64,000 nt of DNA from Rossellomorea arthrocnemi (GCF_904424705.1 NZ_CAJGBF010000001.1:310001-374000); one strand, 5' to 3'; positions 9,149-17,030 are shown, numbered from the stretch's first letter. The notes: generated by a model from the letters alone, not told the origin. Numbers and translations: made by a program.

Positions 9149-9654
9149 TTATATGAAACGGGAATACCTTAATGATCGATAATCCCCCTCCTGATTTTCA
9201 TAAACAGGTTGCTCGTATTCATACACAAACCCTTTTGCTTCGTAAAATGGAATCCCCTTCTGGTTCCCTTTTTGTACGGACACCCATTGTTTTCTTGCGT
9301 GGAATTCTTCTTTCTGTTGCTGAGTGATTGCATCTAACAATCGAGTTCCGATTCCTTCGTTGCGTCGATTAGGATCCATATATAAAACAAAAAGTTCTCC
9401 ATCGGTCTCTGCGATCATCCCGCCTCCACCAGCGCCAACGACTTCATCGTTTTCAACCGCGACAAAATAACCTCCCCAATGCCTGTCCGATGTGATCACT
9501 TCCTTCAGAATGCGTTCTTGGTAATAAAACTTTTCAATCACTTTTTCAATATATTCGTTCGTATAGATATCCTGGTACGTTGCCCAATAACCTTCGGAAC
9601 AGACTTTTTTGATCCTTTTACGTGAGTAGGGTTTGCCTTCTGGATGAGTATCAT
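9149..9654 (-). pseudogene. GNAT acetyltransferase with an N-terminal frameshift
   Basis: The GNAT fold is clear, with the acetyl-CoA loop RNEGIGTRLL and a typical C-terminal half (GIPFYEAKGF). The best start is ATG 9654, preceded by GAGTGGAGGACTTCTC, and gives MILIQKANPTHVK. The frame then shifts: the conserved IKKVCSEGYW segment is one base out of register. Adding one A to the AAAA run at 9616-9619 on the plus strand complement (TTTT) would restore a 168-residue protein. Read without a shift, the downstream frame can only begin at a TTG at 9727 that lacks a ribosome binding site. This may be a real mutation, phase variation or a sequencing error. Confidence 0.7.
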
Positions 9655-9802
9655 GAGAAGTCCTCCACTCTCTTAATCTTTTGCCTAATAATGATGTTAC
9701 CAAAAATTGGTCGTTTTTGAAGAGCAAATTAAATAATATACGGTCACTTTATCATCTAGGTGCAACGACCCATTATTTTGCTTCCCCTTGGCGACTATAT
9801 GA

Positions 9803-9904
9803 TTCCAAAGGGATAGGAACAACGATTCAACATATGTAAAACGCTATGATTTACAAAATTTTAACTTGTTAGAAGGTTATTCCATCCCCTATCATGACAA
9901 GTAG
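9803..9904 (+). pseudogene. Gene relic, 3' end of an unknown gene (copy 1)
   Basis: An open segment of 33 codons ends at TAG 9904 and encodes a tail reading DLQNFNLLEGYSIPYHDK. It has no start codon or ribosome binding site and is preceded by a stop. A nearly identical 57-base segment ending at the same codon occurs at 43590-43646 and encodes DLQHTNLLECYSIPFYDK. Conservation of the reading frame and stop suggests both are 3' remnants of a former duplicated gene. The family is unknown. Confidence 0.45.
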
Positions 9905-10040
9905 AAGCGAACTAAAACCAATGCCCTGTCCTCTTAATCAATCTTTTCTCACTGCCTTGCCCCATTGTTTTACTATTAACATCTCATTCTCTCAGGAATG
10001 ACATGTTGATATAAAAAAATTACATACAGGAGGCATTCCC

Positions 10041-10664
10041 ATGTTGAAGAAATCGATGTTGTTTGTTGTTGCCCTACTTCTCTCGTTCGCTTTATTCCTG
10101 CCATCGGCACTAGCATTCCCGCCTGGTACACCGTCCAAGTCCACGGCCCAATCTCAGTTGAACGCCCTGAAAGTGAAATCCGAAGGCTCGATGACCGGCT
10201 ACTCCCGGGATAAGTTCCCCCACTGGATCGGCCAGGGGAACGGCTGCGACACCCGCCAGCTCGTCTTGCAGCGTGACGCCGATAGCTACAGCGGCAGCTG
10301 CCCCGTGACCTCCGGCGATTGGTACAGTTACTATGACGGAGTCACGTTCACCGATCCATCCGACCTGGATATCGACCACGTTGTCCCCCTTGCTGAAGCT
10401 TGGCGCTCCGGTGCCAGCAGCTGGACCACACAAAAACGCGAAGACTTCGCCAACGACCTGAGCGGCCCGCAGCTGATCGCCGTCAGCGCCAGTTCCAACC
10501 GCTCCAAAGGCGACCAGGATCCATCCACATGGCAGCCACCTCGCTCCGGCGCAGCATGCGGTTACTCAAAGTGGTGGATCAGCACGAAATACAAATGGGG
10601 ATTAAGCCTGCAATCTTCAGAAAAAACCGCCCTTCAAGGCATGCTGAACAGCTGCATTTACTGA
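10041..10664 (+). CDS. Secreted HNH-family nuclease (DUF1524/GmrSD C-terminal-like)
   Basis: The 207-residue protein starts at ATG 10041 behind ACAGGAGG. It has a Sec signal peptide (residues 1-25) with cleavage likely after ALA. The mature part carries the DxDHVVPLAEAW motif (about residues 111-122) and a downstream Asn-Arg-Ser-Lys-Gly-Asp, the beta-beta-alpha metal site of HNH enzymes of the DUF1524 type. Two Cys pairs (GNGCDTRQ, GSCPV, AACGYS, NSCIY) suggest disulphides outside the cell. Likely role: extracellular DNA degradation. Its codon use is visibly more GC-rich than its flanks, a possible sign of transfer. Confidence 0.8.
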   Translation: MLKKSMLFVVALLLSFALFLPSALAFPPGTPSKSTAQSQLNALKVKSEGSMTGYSRDKFPHWIGQGNGCDTRQLVLQRDADSYSGSCPVTSGDWYSYYDGVTFTDPSDLDIDHVVPLAEAWRSGASSWTTQKREDFANDLSGPQLIAVSASSNRSKGDQDPSTWQPPRSGAACGYSKWWISTKYKWGLSLQSSEKTALQGMLNSCIY

Positions 10665-10682
10665 TTCTTGGAAGCACGGGTG

Positions 10683-10752
10683 GGAAGCACGGGGACGGTT
10701 CCCGTGCTTCCTTTTTGGTCATTGCGAAGCAGAAGAACCGTCCCTATGCTTA
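10683..10752. repeat. Family A repeat, full copy
   Basis: The left arm GCACGGGGACGGTTCCCGTGC forms its own hairpin and the right arm reads GAACCGTCCCTATGC. A partial tandem GGAAGCACGGG precedes it at 10671. The ribosome binding site of the small gene at 10772 follows within 10 bases. Confidence 0.9.
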
Positions 10753-10771
10753 CAAGAAAGGAGGAATACAT

Positions 10772-11014
10772 ATGGAAAAGAAATCAACTGTTTTTACTGC
10801 CACTCACGGAGTCATGACTTCTGAGGTAGGTGTGATCAGCGGTGAGCTTGAGCTGGTGACGACTTGTAATGATGAAGGAATGCTTACGCTTAACATCACG
10901 TATGTAGGGGCTGATGAGTGGTATACGCTCCCCGGTGAGGAGTATCGTTTGCATGATGTGCGTGATCATGAGGTTGTACATGGGTTGCTTGCTGCAGTGT
11001 TGGAGCGTCCTTGA
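10772..11014 (+). CDS. Small conserved-looking protein, unknown function
   Basis: The 80-residue protein starts at ATG 10772 behind AAGAAAGGAGGAATACAT. The longer upstream frame has no ribosome binding site. It is hydrophilic and beta-rich (VITGV/GELELVTT, LTLNITYVGADEWYTLPG), with no Cys cluster or membrane segment apart from one Cys. I do not recognise the family. Its leader is separated from the HNH nuclease only by a family A repeat, so it is probably transcribed on its own or by read-through. Confidence 0.6.
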   Translation: MEKKSTVFTATHGVMTSEVGVISGELELVTTCNDEGMLTLNITYVGADEWYTLPGEEYRLHDVRDHEVVHGLLAAVLERP

Positions 11015-11107
11015 ACAAAGGGACATAGCAAAGTCATTCAACAAACGGTAAAAGTTCCCTTACTGAGGATTTCGTCAACAATGTTAATCTACATTAAAAA
11101 CCAAGTG

Positions 11108-11142
11108 AAAAAGGTTCTGATCTCTTGATCAGAACCTTTTTT
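11108..11142. terminator. Bidirectional intrinsic terminator
   Basis: AAAAAGGTTCTGATC, loop TCTT, then GATCAGAACCTTTTTT forms a strong stem with U-runs in both directions. It sits between the convergent ends of the small gene (11014) and the HAAS-domain gene (11143). Confidence 0.9.
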
Positions 11143-12129
11143 CTATTTATAGGCTTTTTTAAACCCATCATAGCTGTTGATCACCGCGGTGACCAATAAC
11201 CCAACCGATATGGTCAGGTAGAGCCACTGAAAATTGAAAGAGGCGTCGAATAGTTCCTGTACCCTATCTATGAAACCTGTATTCAGCACCTCCACGTTCC
11301 TGAAAACAAACATAAAAGCTAGAACAGGAATGAACTGATAAACTGCATTCACGATCGCAAGCTTCCTGGTCCAGACCCCCGCTTTCCATTTTCTAAGCAG
11401 CAGGAGAAGTTCCAAGCCGATCAGGAACACGACCAACGGCCAATACCCGATGAGCACATCCCCATCAAAGAATGGAGTGAATGTTCTTTCACTGTCACTC
11501 TTTTCATACAATCCGACGATACTTGACGCTTTAAAGTAACAGGTTGACCAGATGACCGTCCAAATTAGACCTCCGAAAATCTCCAGTTTGGAAATTCGTT
11601 TTTCTTTCGGAATATACGGGATATCTTTCAAGTCTTCAGGCGTCCACTCTTTCCCTTTCATGGTGATCGGAAGCTGACTGTCCGTTGAAACGGTCCGCTC
11701 GATGATCGCGAAGGTAAGAGTCAACCAAAAGAAGACCTGCATTGCTGTTCCGATGACCTCGACCACGCCATTTCCTGCGATGGACAGGAATATCTCAATC
11801 GGACTTGATTCCCCTGAGTAGCTCAATACAGATGATACAGCCAACACGATGAACGTGACAGCTGCAGAAATCGGAAGAATGATCTTCAAGAGCGTCATAT
11901 ACAGATCATAATATCTTGGTCCGATCAGGTGCATCGGCCGGTCTTGATAATTCGAGGCCAAAACTGCCGGGTTCCCCAGTGAAGTCAGTACCTCTCTCTC
12001 ATCTTCCTCTGTATAATCATCCGGCAGCATGTCTTCAATCGTGGATGTCAATTCCAGGGCAATATCCTCCCGGTTCTTCTCCGGCAGCCTTCTCATCACT
12101 TCTTGAATATAAAGTTCAACAAGCTTCAT
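11143..12129 (-). CDS. HAAS-domain membrane protein paired with PadR
   Basis: The 328-residue protein has an N-terminal cytoplasmic helical region (residues about 1-65: LVELYIQEVMRRLPEKNREDIALEL and EEDEREVLTSLGNPAVLASNY) typical of HAAS/DUF1700-like modules that accompany PadR regulators. About six TM segments follow. Its start overlaps the padR stop by 4 bases (ATGA), so the two are translationally coupled. The likely role is membrane stress sensing or signalling with PadR; this is inferred from family context. Confidence 0.75.
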   Translation of the reverse strand: MKLVELYIQEVMRRLPEKNREDIALELTSTIEDMLPDDYTEEDEREVLTSLGNPAVLASNYQDRPMHLIGPRYYDLYMTLLKIILPISAAVTFIVLAVSSVLSYSGESSPIEIFLSIAGNGVVEVIGTAMQVFFWLTLTFAIIERTVSTDSQLPITMKGKEWTPEDLKDIPYIPKEKRISKLEIFGGLIWTVIWSTCYFKASSIVGLYEKSDSERTFTPFFDGDVLIGYWPLVVFLIGLELLLLLRKWKAGVWTRKLAIVNAVYQFIPVLAFMFVFRNVEVLNTGFIDRVQELFDASFNFQWLYLTISVGLLVTAVINSYDGFKKAYK

Positions 12130-12467
12130 CCTTCCTCATCCCCCTTTAATAAAATAGCCAATTCTCCAGACATCTTTTCCCATTCGGTCTGTAACTGTCC
12201 AAGAATATCAGTGCCGTATTCACTCAACACATAATATCTCCTCGGCCTGCTTTCCGACCGGTCCCAGCTGCTTGTGACCAGCTCTTGCTTCTCTAAACGG
12301 CGCAGCAGTGGATAGAGAGTACTCTGCTCCATCGAAATTCCGCTTTTCTCCAGTAGTTGGACAAGGGAATATCCATACTGCGGTGTCCGTAATTGACTTA
12401 ATACCGCCAGGGTCAATGTCCCCCTCCGCAGTTCCGTCGTCAAGGATGTCAGCAGTGACTTATCCAT
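12126..12467 (-). CDS. PadR-family transcriptional regulator
   Basis: The 113-residue protein is a winged-helix PadR regulator. The N-terminal RRGTLTLAVLSQLRTPQYGYSLVQLLE and the wing region STLYPLLRRLEKQELVTSSW are diagnostic. A short dimerisation helix completes it. It is the first gene of a two-gene operon with the HAAS-domain membrane protein. Two near-identical palindromic boxes lie just upstream, so autorepression is likely. Confidence 0.9.
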   Translation of the reverse strand: MDKSLLTSLTTELRRGTLTLAVLSQLRTPQYGYSLVQLLEKSGISMEQSTLYPLLRRLEKQELVTSSWDRSESRPRRYYVLSEYGTDILGQLQTEWEKMSGELAILLKGDEEG

Positions 12468-12490
12468 ATGTTCACCTCTTTGATTGAATT

Positions 12491-12539
12491 ATACTATGTG
12501 TCGTACACTATATAGTTTATACTATGTATCATACACTAT
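12491..12539. promoter_or_regulatory. Tandem PadR-type operator boxes
   Basis: ATACTATGTGTCGTACACTAT (12491-12511) and its near copy at 12519-12539 (core TGTATCATACA) differ at only a few positions. They repeat with a 28-base period. Each has dyad symmetry. They lie 24-72 bases upstream of padR and probably overlap its promoter. The site class is inferred from position and symmetry. Confidence 0.6.
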
Positions 12540-12581
12540 GGAGGTGCGTAAAAGAAAGGTTTTTTTGAAAAAGGGGGAAAC

Positions 12582-12653
12582 GAAGCATGGGGACGGTTCT
12601 CGTGCTTCCTTTTTTGGTCAAGATGAAGCAACAGAACCGTCCCCATGCTCCCC
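12582..12653. repeat. Family A repeat, full copy
   Basis: GAAGCATGGGGACGGTTCTC, inner GTGCTTCC, spacer TTTTTTGGTCAAGAT and right arm AGAACCGTCCCCATGC are all present, so this is a near-consensus copy with a perfect 16-base outer stem. Confidence 0.9.
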
Positions 12654-12727
12654 TTGGATAAACGTCTTTCAGCGTTAACCGCATTAGAAAAGGTTAGTTG
12701 AGCATATTATCCATAGGAGGTGATAGG

Positions 12728-12874
12728 ATGACTGGCAAAAAGAAAACATCCAAAGACATAGAAAAATACAGAACATTAGACAATGGAAATAAAACGGATC
12801 GAAACAATGATAATGCAAGAGCAGCAGCAGCGCTTGACCCGGCAGCCCCAAGAATTCATACAGATAACCTTTAG
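12728..12874 (+). CDS. Small hydrophilic protein, unknown
   Basis: ATG 12728 follows ATAGGAGGTGATAGG, a very strong ribosome binding site, and opens a 48-residue frame beginning MTGKKKTSKDIEKYRTLDN and rich in Lys, Asp, Asn and Ala. It has no membrane segment. It ends 4 bases before the next family A repeat. The family is not recognised, and the ribosome binding site is the main support. Confidence 0.5.
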   Translation: MTGKKKTSKDIEKYRTLDNGNKTDRNNDNARAAAALDPAAPRIHTDNL

Positions 12875-13053
12875 GGAAGGAAGCACGGGGACGGTTCTCG
12901 TGCTCCCTTTTCAGTTAAAAGAAGCAGCAGAACCGTCCCCGCGCTTCCCCGTCTGCCCACACCGAGCCAGCTGCTGATCCCATGGTGGAATATGTACTTC
13001 AACAACAGGTATATCAAAATGACGAGAATGATTTTTAATAAGAAGTGCCCCAT
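12871..13053 (-). CDS. Small membrane peptide with repeat-derived C-terminus
   Basis: ATG 13053 follows a purine-rich AAGGGAGAGGAGG and opens a 60-residue frame. The first 34 residues contain one strongly hydrophobic helix (FLLKIILVILIYLLLKYIF). From about residue 35 the frame runs through the family A repeat at 12879-12947, which supplies residues such as GTVLLLLL and the stop codon. It may be a small gene whose original 3' end was replaced by the repeat. Confidence 0.45.
   Translation of the reverse strand: MGHFLLKIILVILIYLLLKYIFHHGISSWLGVGRRGSAGTVLLLLLTEKGAREPSPCFLP
12879..12947. repeat. Family A repeat, full copy inside a minus-strand frame
   Basis: Left arm GAAGCACGGGGACGGTTCTC and right arm AGAACCGTCCCCGCGCTTC; the right arm end GCGC differs from the usual ATGC. 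It overlaps the 3' part of the small minus-strand frame starting at 13053. Confidence 0.9.
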
Positions 13054-13070
13054 CCTCCTCTCCCTTTCTT

Positions 13071-13481
13071 TCAATAATAAGAACCCAGCAATCCTAATTG
13101 AACAACAGCCACTATGGCTATCAGCACCAGGCACATTTCAGCTAACGTTAAGATCGCCTGCTTCGGTACTTCACTATACGTATACTCAAAGAATGCCTTT
13201 ACACCATAGTCTAAAACCGCGAAGAAGATGATTCCATATGTGAATAGGTACGTAAAGTCCTCGTAGTAGAACAAGAGAATCCAAACAAAAACAAATAATA
13301 TGATAGCGGAACTATGCCTCACCCATCGGTCCACTTTACGATGTAACTCATTAATATGATGATAAGAAAAGAACTCCTTCTTTACCTTTTCTATCTTAAA
13401 CATCTTTCGGAGATTGAACTTCACGATAGAAATCAGAGCCAACACCATGATCACAATGAAGATAAATTTCAACCAAAACAT
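13071..13481 (-). CDS. DUF4181-like small membrane protein
   Basis: The 136-residue protein has about four TM segments. A central cytoplasmic motif reads HRKVDRWVRHSSAIIL, which resembles the VDRWGR-type core of DUF4181 proteins of Bacillus. The function is unknown. The family assignment rests on recalled pattern only. The small hydrophobic frame ending at 12871 lies 17 bases downstream on the same strand and may be co-transcribed. Confidence 0.65.
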   Translation of the reverse strand: MFWLKFIFIVIMVLALISIVKFNLRKMFKIEKVKKEFFSYHHINELHRKVDRWVRHSSAIILFVFVWILLFYYEDFTYLFTYGIIFFAVLDYGVKAFFEYTYSEVPKQAILTLAEMCLVLIAIVAVVQLGLLGSYY

Positions 13482-13698
13482 TCGACACCCTCCTGCTCTG
13501 TCAGCTGCTATTCTATTTGACGGGTGTCAAGTAATGAAGGTTTCAATGGTCGTCAAACATTCTCATAAATAAGAAAATCTTATTACAGATCATAATACAA
13601 TCATATTTTACTTATTAACATCAGGGGGATAGGATAGAGTTAAGATTGGTATTTATTTCAAATGAAATCGTGTCCATACAAAGTAGGGGGGATATTAG

Positions 13699-14061
13699 AT
13701 GATACTCGGTTTACATCACGTGCAGTTGACCATTCCTGAAGGCACTGAAAATGAAGGGAAAGATTTTTATTGCGGCCTTCTGGGCTTGCCTGAGGTAGAA
13801 AAACCTGATTCACTAAAAAGTCGCGGAGGCTTCTGGGTAAAGGTTGGAGATAGAGAGGTTCACGTCGGCACGGAAAATGGCGTTGACCGTTCCAAAACGA
13901 AAGCGCATTTAGCTTACCAGGTCGATGATATTTCTCATTGGAGAAACGTGTTGGAGAAGAAAAACATACAAATCCTTGAAGGAATACCGATACCAGGATA
14001 TGAGCGTTTTGAATTCAGAGACCCTTTCGGAAATCGGGTTGAAATGATTCAAAAAGTGTAA
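13699..14061 (+). CDS. VOC family (glyoxalase/dioxygenase-like) protein
   Basis: The 120-residue protein starts at ATG 13699 behind GTAGGGGGGATATTAG. It has the beta-alpha-beta-beta-beta pattern of the vicinal oxygen chelate fold. Metal-type residues include His in LGLHHVQLTIPE, His in REVHVGTE and the terminal Glu of GNRVEMIQ. The reaction cannot be told from sequence. It is followed immediately by a family A repeat. Confidence 0.8.
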   Translation: MILGLHHVQLTIPEGTENEGKDFYCGLLGLPEVEKPDSLKSRGGFWVKVGDREVHVGTENGVDRSKTKAHLAYQVDDISHWRNVLEKKNIQILEGIPIPGYERFEFRDPFGNRVEMIQKV

Positions 14062-14132
14062 GGAGCACGGGGACGGTTCTCGTGCTTCCGTTTAGGTAAA
14101 AACGAAGCAGCAGAACCGTCCCCATGCTTCCC
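14062..14132. repeat. Family A repeat, full copy
   Basis: It begins one base after the stop codon of the VOC gene: GGAGCACGGGGACGGTTCTC ... GCAGAACCGTCCCCATGC. A run of seven T follows, so this copy could serve as an intrinsic terminator for the VOC gene. Confidence 0.9.
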
Positions 14133-14185
14133 TTTTTTTCTCTCAGACAGTCAGGAACAAAGAGTCTGTCTCGCCCCAACCAACT

Positions 14186-15187
14186 CTATCGATCTAACAA
14201 ATACTTCTTCAACCCTTCCTTCACCTCATCACTCGCAAAAGCAGCTTCCACGCTGTTCATATAAATCTCCCGATAGTCCTCGTCACTCATTGCAAATTCA
14301 TTCCAGACCAAATCACATTCCTTCGTCATCGTGGTATTTGAAACCGTTCTGTTGTCGGTATTAATGGTGATTTTAATCCCGTCTTTGTGAAAATCGTATA
14401 GGGGGTGATCGCTGAATTTTTTCACTGCTTTTGTCTGAACATTACTCGTTGGACAGACCTCAAGTACGATTTGTTGATCCTTAACAACGTGATAAGCCTC
14501 CGGACAGTCTGTAATATATACACCGTGTCCGATTCTTTCTGCCCCCAGCCATTCGACAGCCTCGAGCACATTTCTTCCAATCCCCGTTTCACCTGCGTGG
14601 ATGGTGACTTTGTAGCCATATTCTCTCGCCAGTGCGATTGGTTCAACGAATTTCCCGCAGAATCCTTCCTCTTCTGAAGCACATAAATCAATCGCGACGA
14701 CTCCTTTTCCAAGGAAGCTCTTCCCCTTTTTGACAACTTCAAAAGCACTTTCAGCAGACATCGTCCTCATACAACACAAAATGATATTCCCTTTAATATC
14801 AAATTGTCTTTCTGCCTCTTTCATTCCCCCGATTACACTTCCAATGATTTCTTCTACCGATAATCCCTTTCGTGTATGAAGCAATGGAGCAAACCGCACC
14901 TCCATATATTTCACATGTTCCTTTGCTGCATCTTCATAAAGCTCAAAGGTGATTCTCTTTAAATTTTCCTTTGACTGCATAACGGCATTAGGAATCGAGA
15001 ATTTCTCCAAATATTCATCCAGTGATTCGCAGTCTAATGGGGCAATAAGCTCCTCTTTCATCGCTTCCTTATCAAAAGATGGGATATCTATGCCATCTCT
15101 CTTGGCAATATCAATGATCGTCTCAGGTCTGACACTCCCATCCAAATGGCAGTGAAGTTCAATCTTAGGCATTGTATAATCTTTCAT
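14186..15187 (-). CDS. add: Adenosine deaminase
   Basis: The 333-residue enzyme deaminates adenosine to inosine in purine salvage, in the cytoplasm. The zinc-site motif IELHCHLDGSVRPE (about residues 9-22) is present, as are HAGE (about residues 197-200, catalytic Glu), the ERIGHGVYI segment and TINTDNRTVS (Asp pair near residue 277). The length matches the family. The start is ATG 15187 behind TGAGGAGGTAC; MPKIELHCH, five codons later, is an alternative start. The leader contains an adenine-type purine riboswitch with a terminator, so expression should respond to free adenine. Confidence 0.95.
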   Translation of the reverse strand: MKDYTMPKIELHCHLDGSVRPETIIDIAKRDGIDIPSFDKEAMKEELIAPLDCESLDEYLEKFSIPNAVMQSKENLKRITFELYEDAAKEHVKYMEVRFAPLLHTRKGLSVEEIIGSVIGGMKEAERQFDIKGNIILCCMRTMSAESAFEVVKKGKSFLGKGVVAIDLCASEEEGFCGKFVEPIALAREYGYKVTIHAGETGIGRNVLEAVEWLGAERIGHGVYITDCPEAYHVVKDQQIVLEVCPTSNVQTKAVKKFSDHPLYDFHKDGIKITINTDNRTVSNTTMTKECDLVWNEFAMSDEDYREIYMNSVEAAFASDEVKEGLKKYLLDR

Positions 15188-15207
15188 TTTTGTACCTCCT
15201 CAATTTA

Positions 15208-15328
15208 TCAAAAAAAAAATCCTGATTACGAAGAAAATACACATAAAATGCTTGTATCTTCTTCGTAATCAGGATTTATTGGTTCCTGGTAGAGACCTCC
15301 AAACCATATTATTGGAGTTATACGAATG
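15208..15328 (-). promoter_or_regulatory. Adenine-type purine riboswitch controlling add
   Basis: Read on the minus strand, the aptamer runs from about 15328 to 15261. P1 strands TTCGTA and TACGAA enclose TATAACTCCAATAATATGG, then TTTGGAGGTCTCTACCAGG and a final CCTGATTACGAAG. These match the purine riboswitch core. The ligand-defining base (C in guanine riboswitches, U in adenine ones) is the second T of GATTACG, so adenine is predicted. The 3' half (15259-15277) also pairs perfectly over 19 bases with 15217-15235, followed by ten U. That terminator excludes P1, so adenine binding should allow read-through into add. Confidence 0.9.
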
Positions 15329-15353
15329 TGAGAATATTAGTAGGTTTTTTACT

Positions 15354-15382
15354 ACGATAATAAAATTTTCATTGAATGTCAA
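15354..15382 (-). promoter_or_regulatory. Sigma-A promoter of the add leader
   Basis: On the minus strand, TTGACA (15382-15377) and TATCGT (15359-15354) are separated by 17 bases and lie about 25 bases upstream of the aptamer. A family A repeat starts 1 base upstream of the -35 box. Confidence 0.65.
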
Positions 15383-15383
15383 G

Positions 15384-15456
15384 GGGAAGCGCGGGGACGG
15401 TTCTTGTGCTTCCTTTTACACCAAAAAGAAGCAACAGAACCGTCCCCATGCTTCCC
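15384..15456. repeat. Family A repeat, full copy
   Basis: GGAAGCGCGGGGACGGTTCT, inner TGTGCTTCC, spacer TTTTACACCAAAAA and right arm AGAACCGTCCCCATGC. It lies between the add promoter and the end of a VOC gene. Confidence 0.9.
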
Positions 15457-15465
15457 CCGAAACAG

Positions 15466-15822
15466 CTAACATTGACAAATCATTAAATGATTGCCGTCTA
15501 AATCTTTAAAATTAAACCAATGATTATGTTCAATTTCTGTTGTAATTTCTACATTTTTTCTTTTCATGTATTGAAAAGCTTGTTCTATATTATGGGTGTT
15601 TAAATGAAAAGGCGGAGTCTTATAGATATTTTCCTCTGAATATTTTTTGCTGTCTAATACGATACCTGTTCCGTTCATAGGTAATATATAGAGATGACCA
15701 AATAAAATCTCACCGTCTGATGGTATTTCTAATATGTCACAATACCAGTCGCGTGCTCTTTCAATGTCCTTAACAGGAATAAATGTAGTCCCGATTTGAT
15801 TTAATATTGTTTTTGACATCAT
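15466..15822 (-). CDS. VOC family protein (second copy)
   Basis: A GGGAGGGATT ribosome binding site precedes two adjacent ATG codons (15822, 15819), so the protein is 117-118 residues. The VOC pattern is visible in IGTTFIPVKDIERARDWYCDILEI, then the FHLNTHNIEQAF strand and the terminal DLDGNHLMICQ. The potential metal ligands differ from the VOC protein at 13699, so a different substrate is likely. It is convergent with nothing and is transcribed toward the add promoter region. Confidence 0.8.
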   Translation of the reverse strand: MMSKTILNQIGTTFIPVKDIERARDWYCDILEIPSDGEILFGHLYILPMNGTGIVLDSKKYSEENIYKTPPFHLNTHNIEQAFQYMKRKNVEITTEIEHNHWFNFKDLDGNHLMICQC

Positions 15823-16592
15823 AATCCCTCCCAATTTTTAAATATTTAAAAAAGTAATATGAAACTTCCCCTTTAGAATGAATATCCTACTACCAATTAT
15901 TCCAAAAATAACAAATCCTTACAACCACTTTTAACTACTTAAGGTTAGCTATAAATTCAATCACAATCTATAAGACTCTGATATGTACTAATTTTGTTTT
16001 AGAGACCACACCGCCACTTTCCAATATTTGTTTCGTGGGAGTATTATAATACCAACAACCACAAATCGAAAAATTGATTATTGGAATAACACCATTCCTT
16101 TAAATGATGTATGATCGTTCTTCCTATCCTTTTTTTCTGAATGTTCATTTGTAAACATGCCGATATTTCAGGTCCATGCTCCAAAAATGAATGTGCTCCT
16201 CTAAAAAGAATCAATAAGAAAAATTAAAGTATTAACATATCCTTTAATCATTCCCATACGATTACTTCCATTTTTAGACACCTTATTTTCTTGTTTCTCC
16301 TGGAATATATCTTATTACTCCATAAAATAAATAATCTTCTAGAAACATTAATAAGTAATTCTATTTAAGGATCGTCTTTTACATAGCTTTCTTCAGAAGT
16401 GTGCCCCTGCCGAAACATTGAAAAACTGGTTTTCAAAAAACCTTCCGCCGAACGTTACTGGCCGTGATCAAGAAATAATCCACACAAAAATCCCACTTCT
16501 ACTAGTTTATTACTATGATTTGTGCGGTAGTACAAGCAATCTTTCATATTATTCATAAAATAAAATAATAAAACAGAAAGGAGGAAAAAACC
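15823..16592. other. AT-rich intergenic stretch without a convincing gene
   Basis: About 770 bases of AT-rich sequence with many stops on both strands. A minus-strand open segment of about 29 codons (near 16370-16460, ending SEESYVKDDP) has no start signal. The last 100 bases hold the leader of the TTG-started gene at 16593. A CATAAAAT box near 16555 could belong to a sporulation sigma factor promoter, but the spacing to any -35 element is not ideal. Confidence 0.5.
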
Positions 16593-17030
16593 TTGGGTAT
16601 TTATTTAGATGGACGGACATCACAAAATGCTAGCTTAGCCAATAGCATCACCACCCCCATCCTTGTCGGGAGTGAAGAATTATTTGGAATTCTTGGACTC
16701 GATGTAACCAAAGCTACAGTGGGGCAGATCCGCGTACAGTTTAATGGGACTGTTGCAGTGCAATTACCTCTTGTGCCTCTTGCAACCAGTATTAATATTC
16801 GAATTGTTCGTGGAACAGCGGAAACAGGATTTACTACGGTTTATACAGCGCAAGAAGCATTAGATTTATCCATTCTTGGTCCTCAACTCATTACCTTTTC
16901 TGGGGCAGACTTCAACCCACCAAAACCTGTAAGTGGACCACTCGTATACTCTGCATTGATTAGCGCTACGGTCCTTGGAACTGTTAGAAGGGGCCCTGAA
17001 AGTTTCAGTGCCATTGCTACAGCTGGTTAA
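16593..17030 (+). CDS. Putative spore-surface or exported beta protein, unknown family
   Basis: A TTG start at 16593 follows AAAGGAGGAAAAAACC. The 145-residue product begins MGIYLDGRTSQNASLANSI and is rich in Val, Thr, Ile, Leu, Gly and Pro, with almost no charged residues. This suggests a beta-sandwich resembling the small TNF-like or exosporium proteins of Bacillaceae. It has no signal peptide. The spore-surface role is an inference from composition, the lack of export signal and the neighbouring DUF6143-like gene. A terminator follows. Confidence 0.6.
   Translation: MGIYLDGRTSQNASLANSITTPILVGSEELFGILGLDVTKATVGQIRVQFNGTVAVQLPLVPLATSINIRIVRGTAETGFTTVYTAQEALDLSILGPQLITFSGADFNPPKPVSGPLVYSALISATVLGTVRRGPESFSAIATAG

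Noticed and set aside
10110-10433. Long minus-strand frames opposite the HNH nuclease gene
   Set aside because: They are GC-skew shadows of the real gene, without ribosome binding sites.
12484-12678. Plus-strand frames containing GDGSRASF and NRPHAS-like peptides (also near 15252, 19325, 26373, 32080, 45722 and 62790)
   Set aside because: These peptides are translations of the family A repeat in different frames. They lack independent ribosome binding sites and are not conserved proteins, except for the possible small gene at 12871-13053.
14422-14748. Frames overlapping add on both strands
   Set aside because: They lie inside the well-supported adenosine deaminase gene and have no start signals.
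16370-16460. A minus-strand segment ending SEESYVKDDP as a gene relic
   Set aside because: It is short, has no recognised family and no second copy, so it is mentioned only in the intergenic note.
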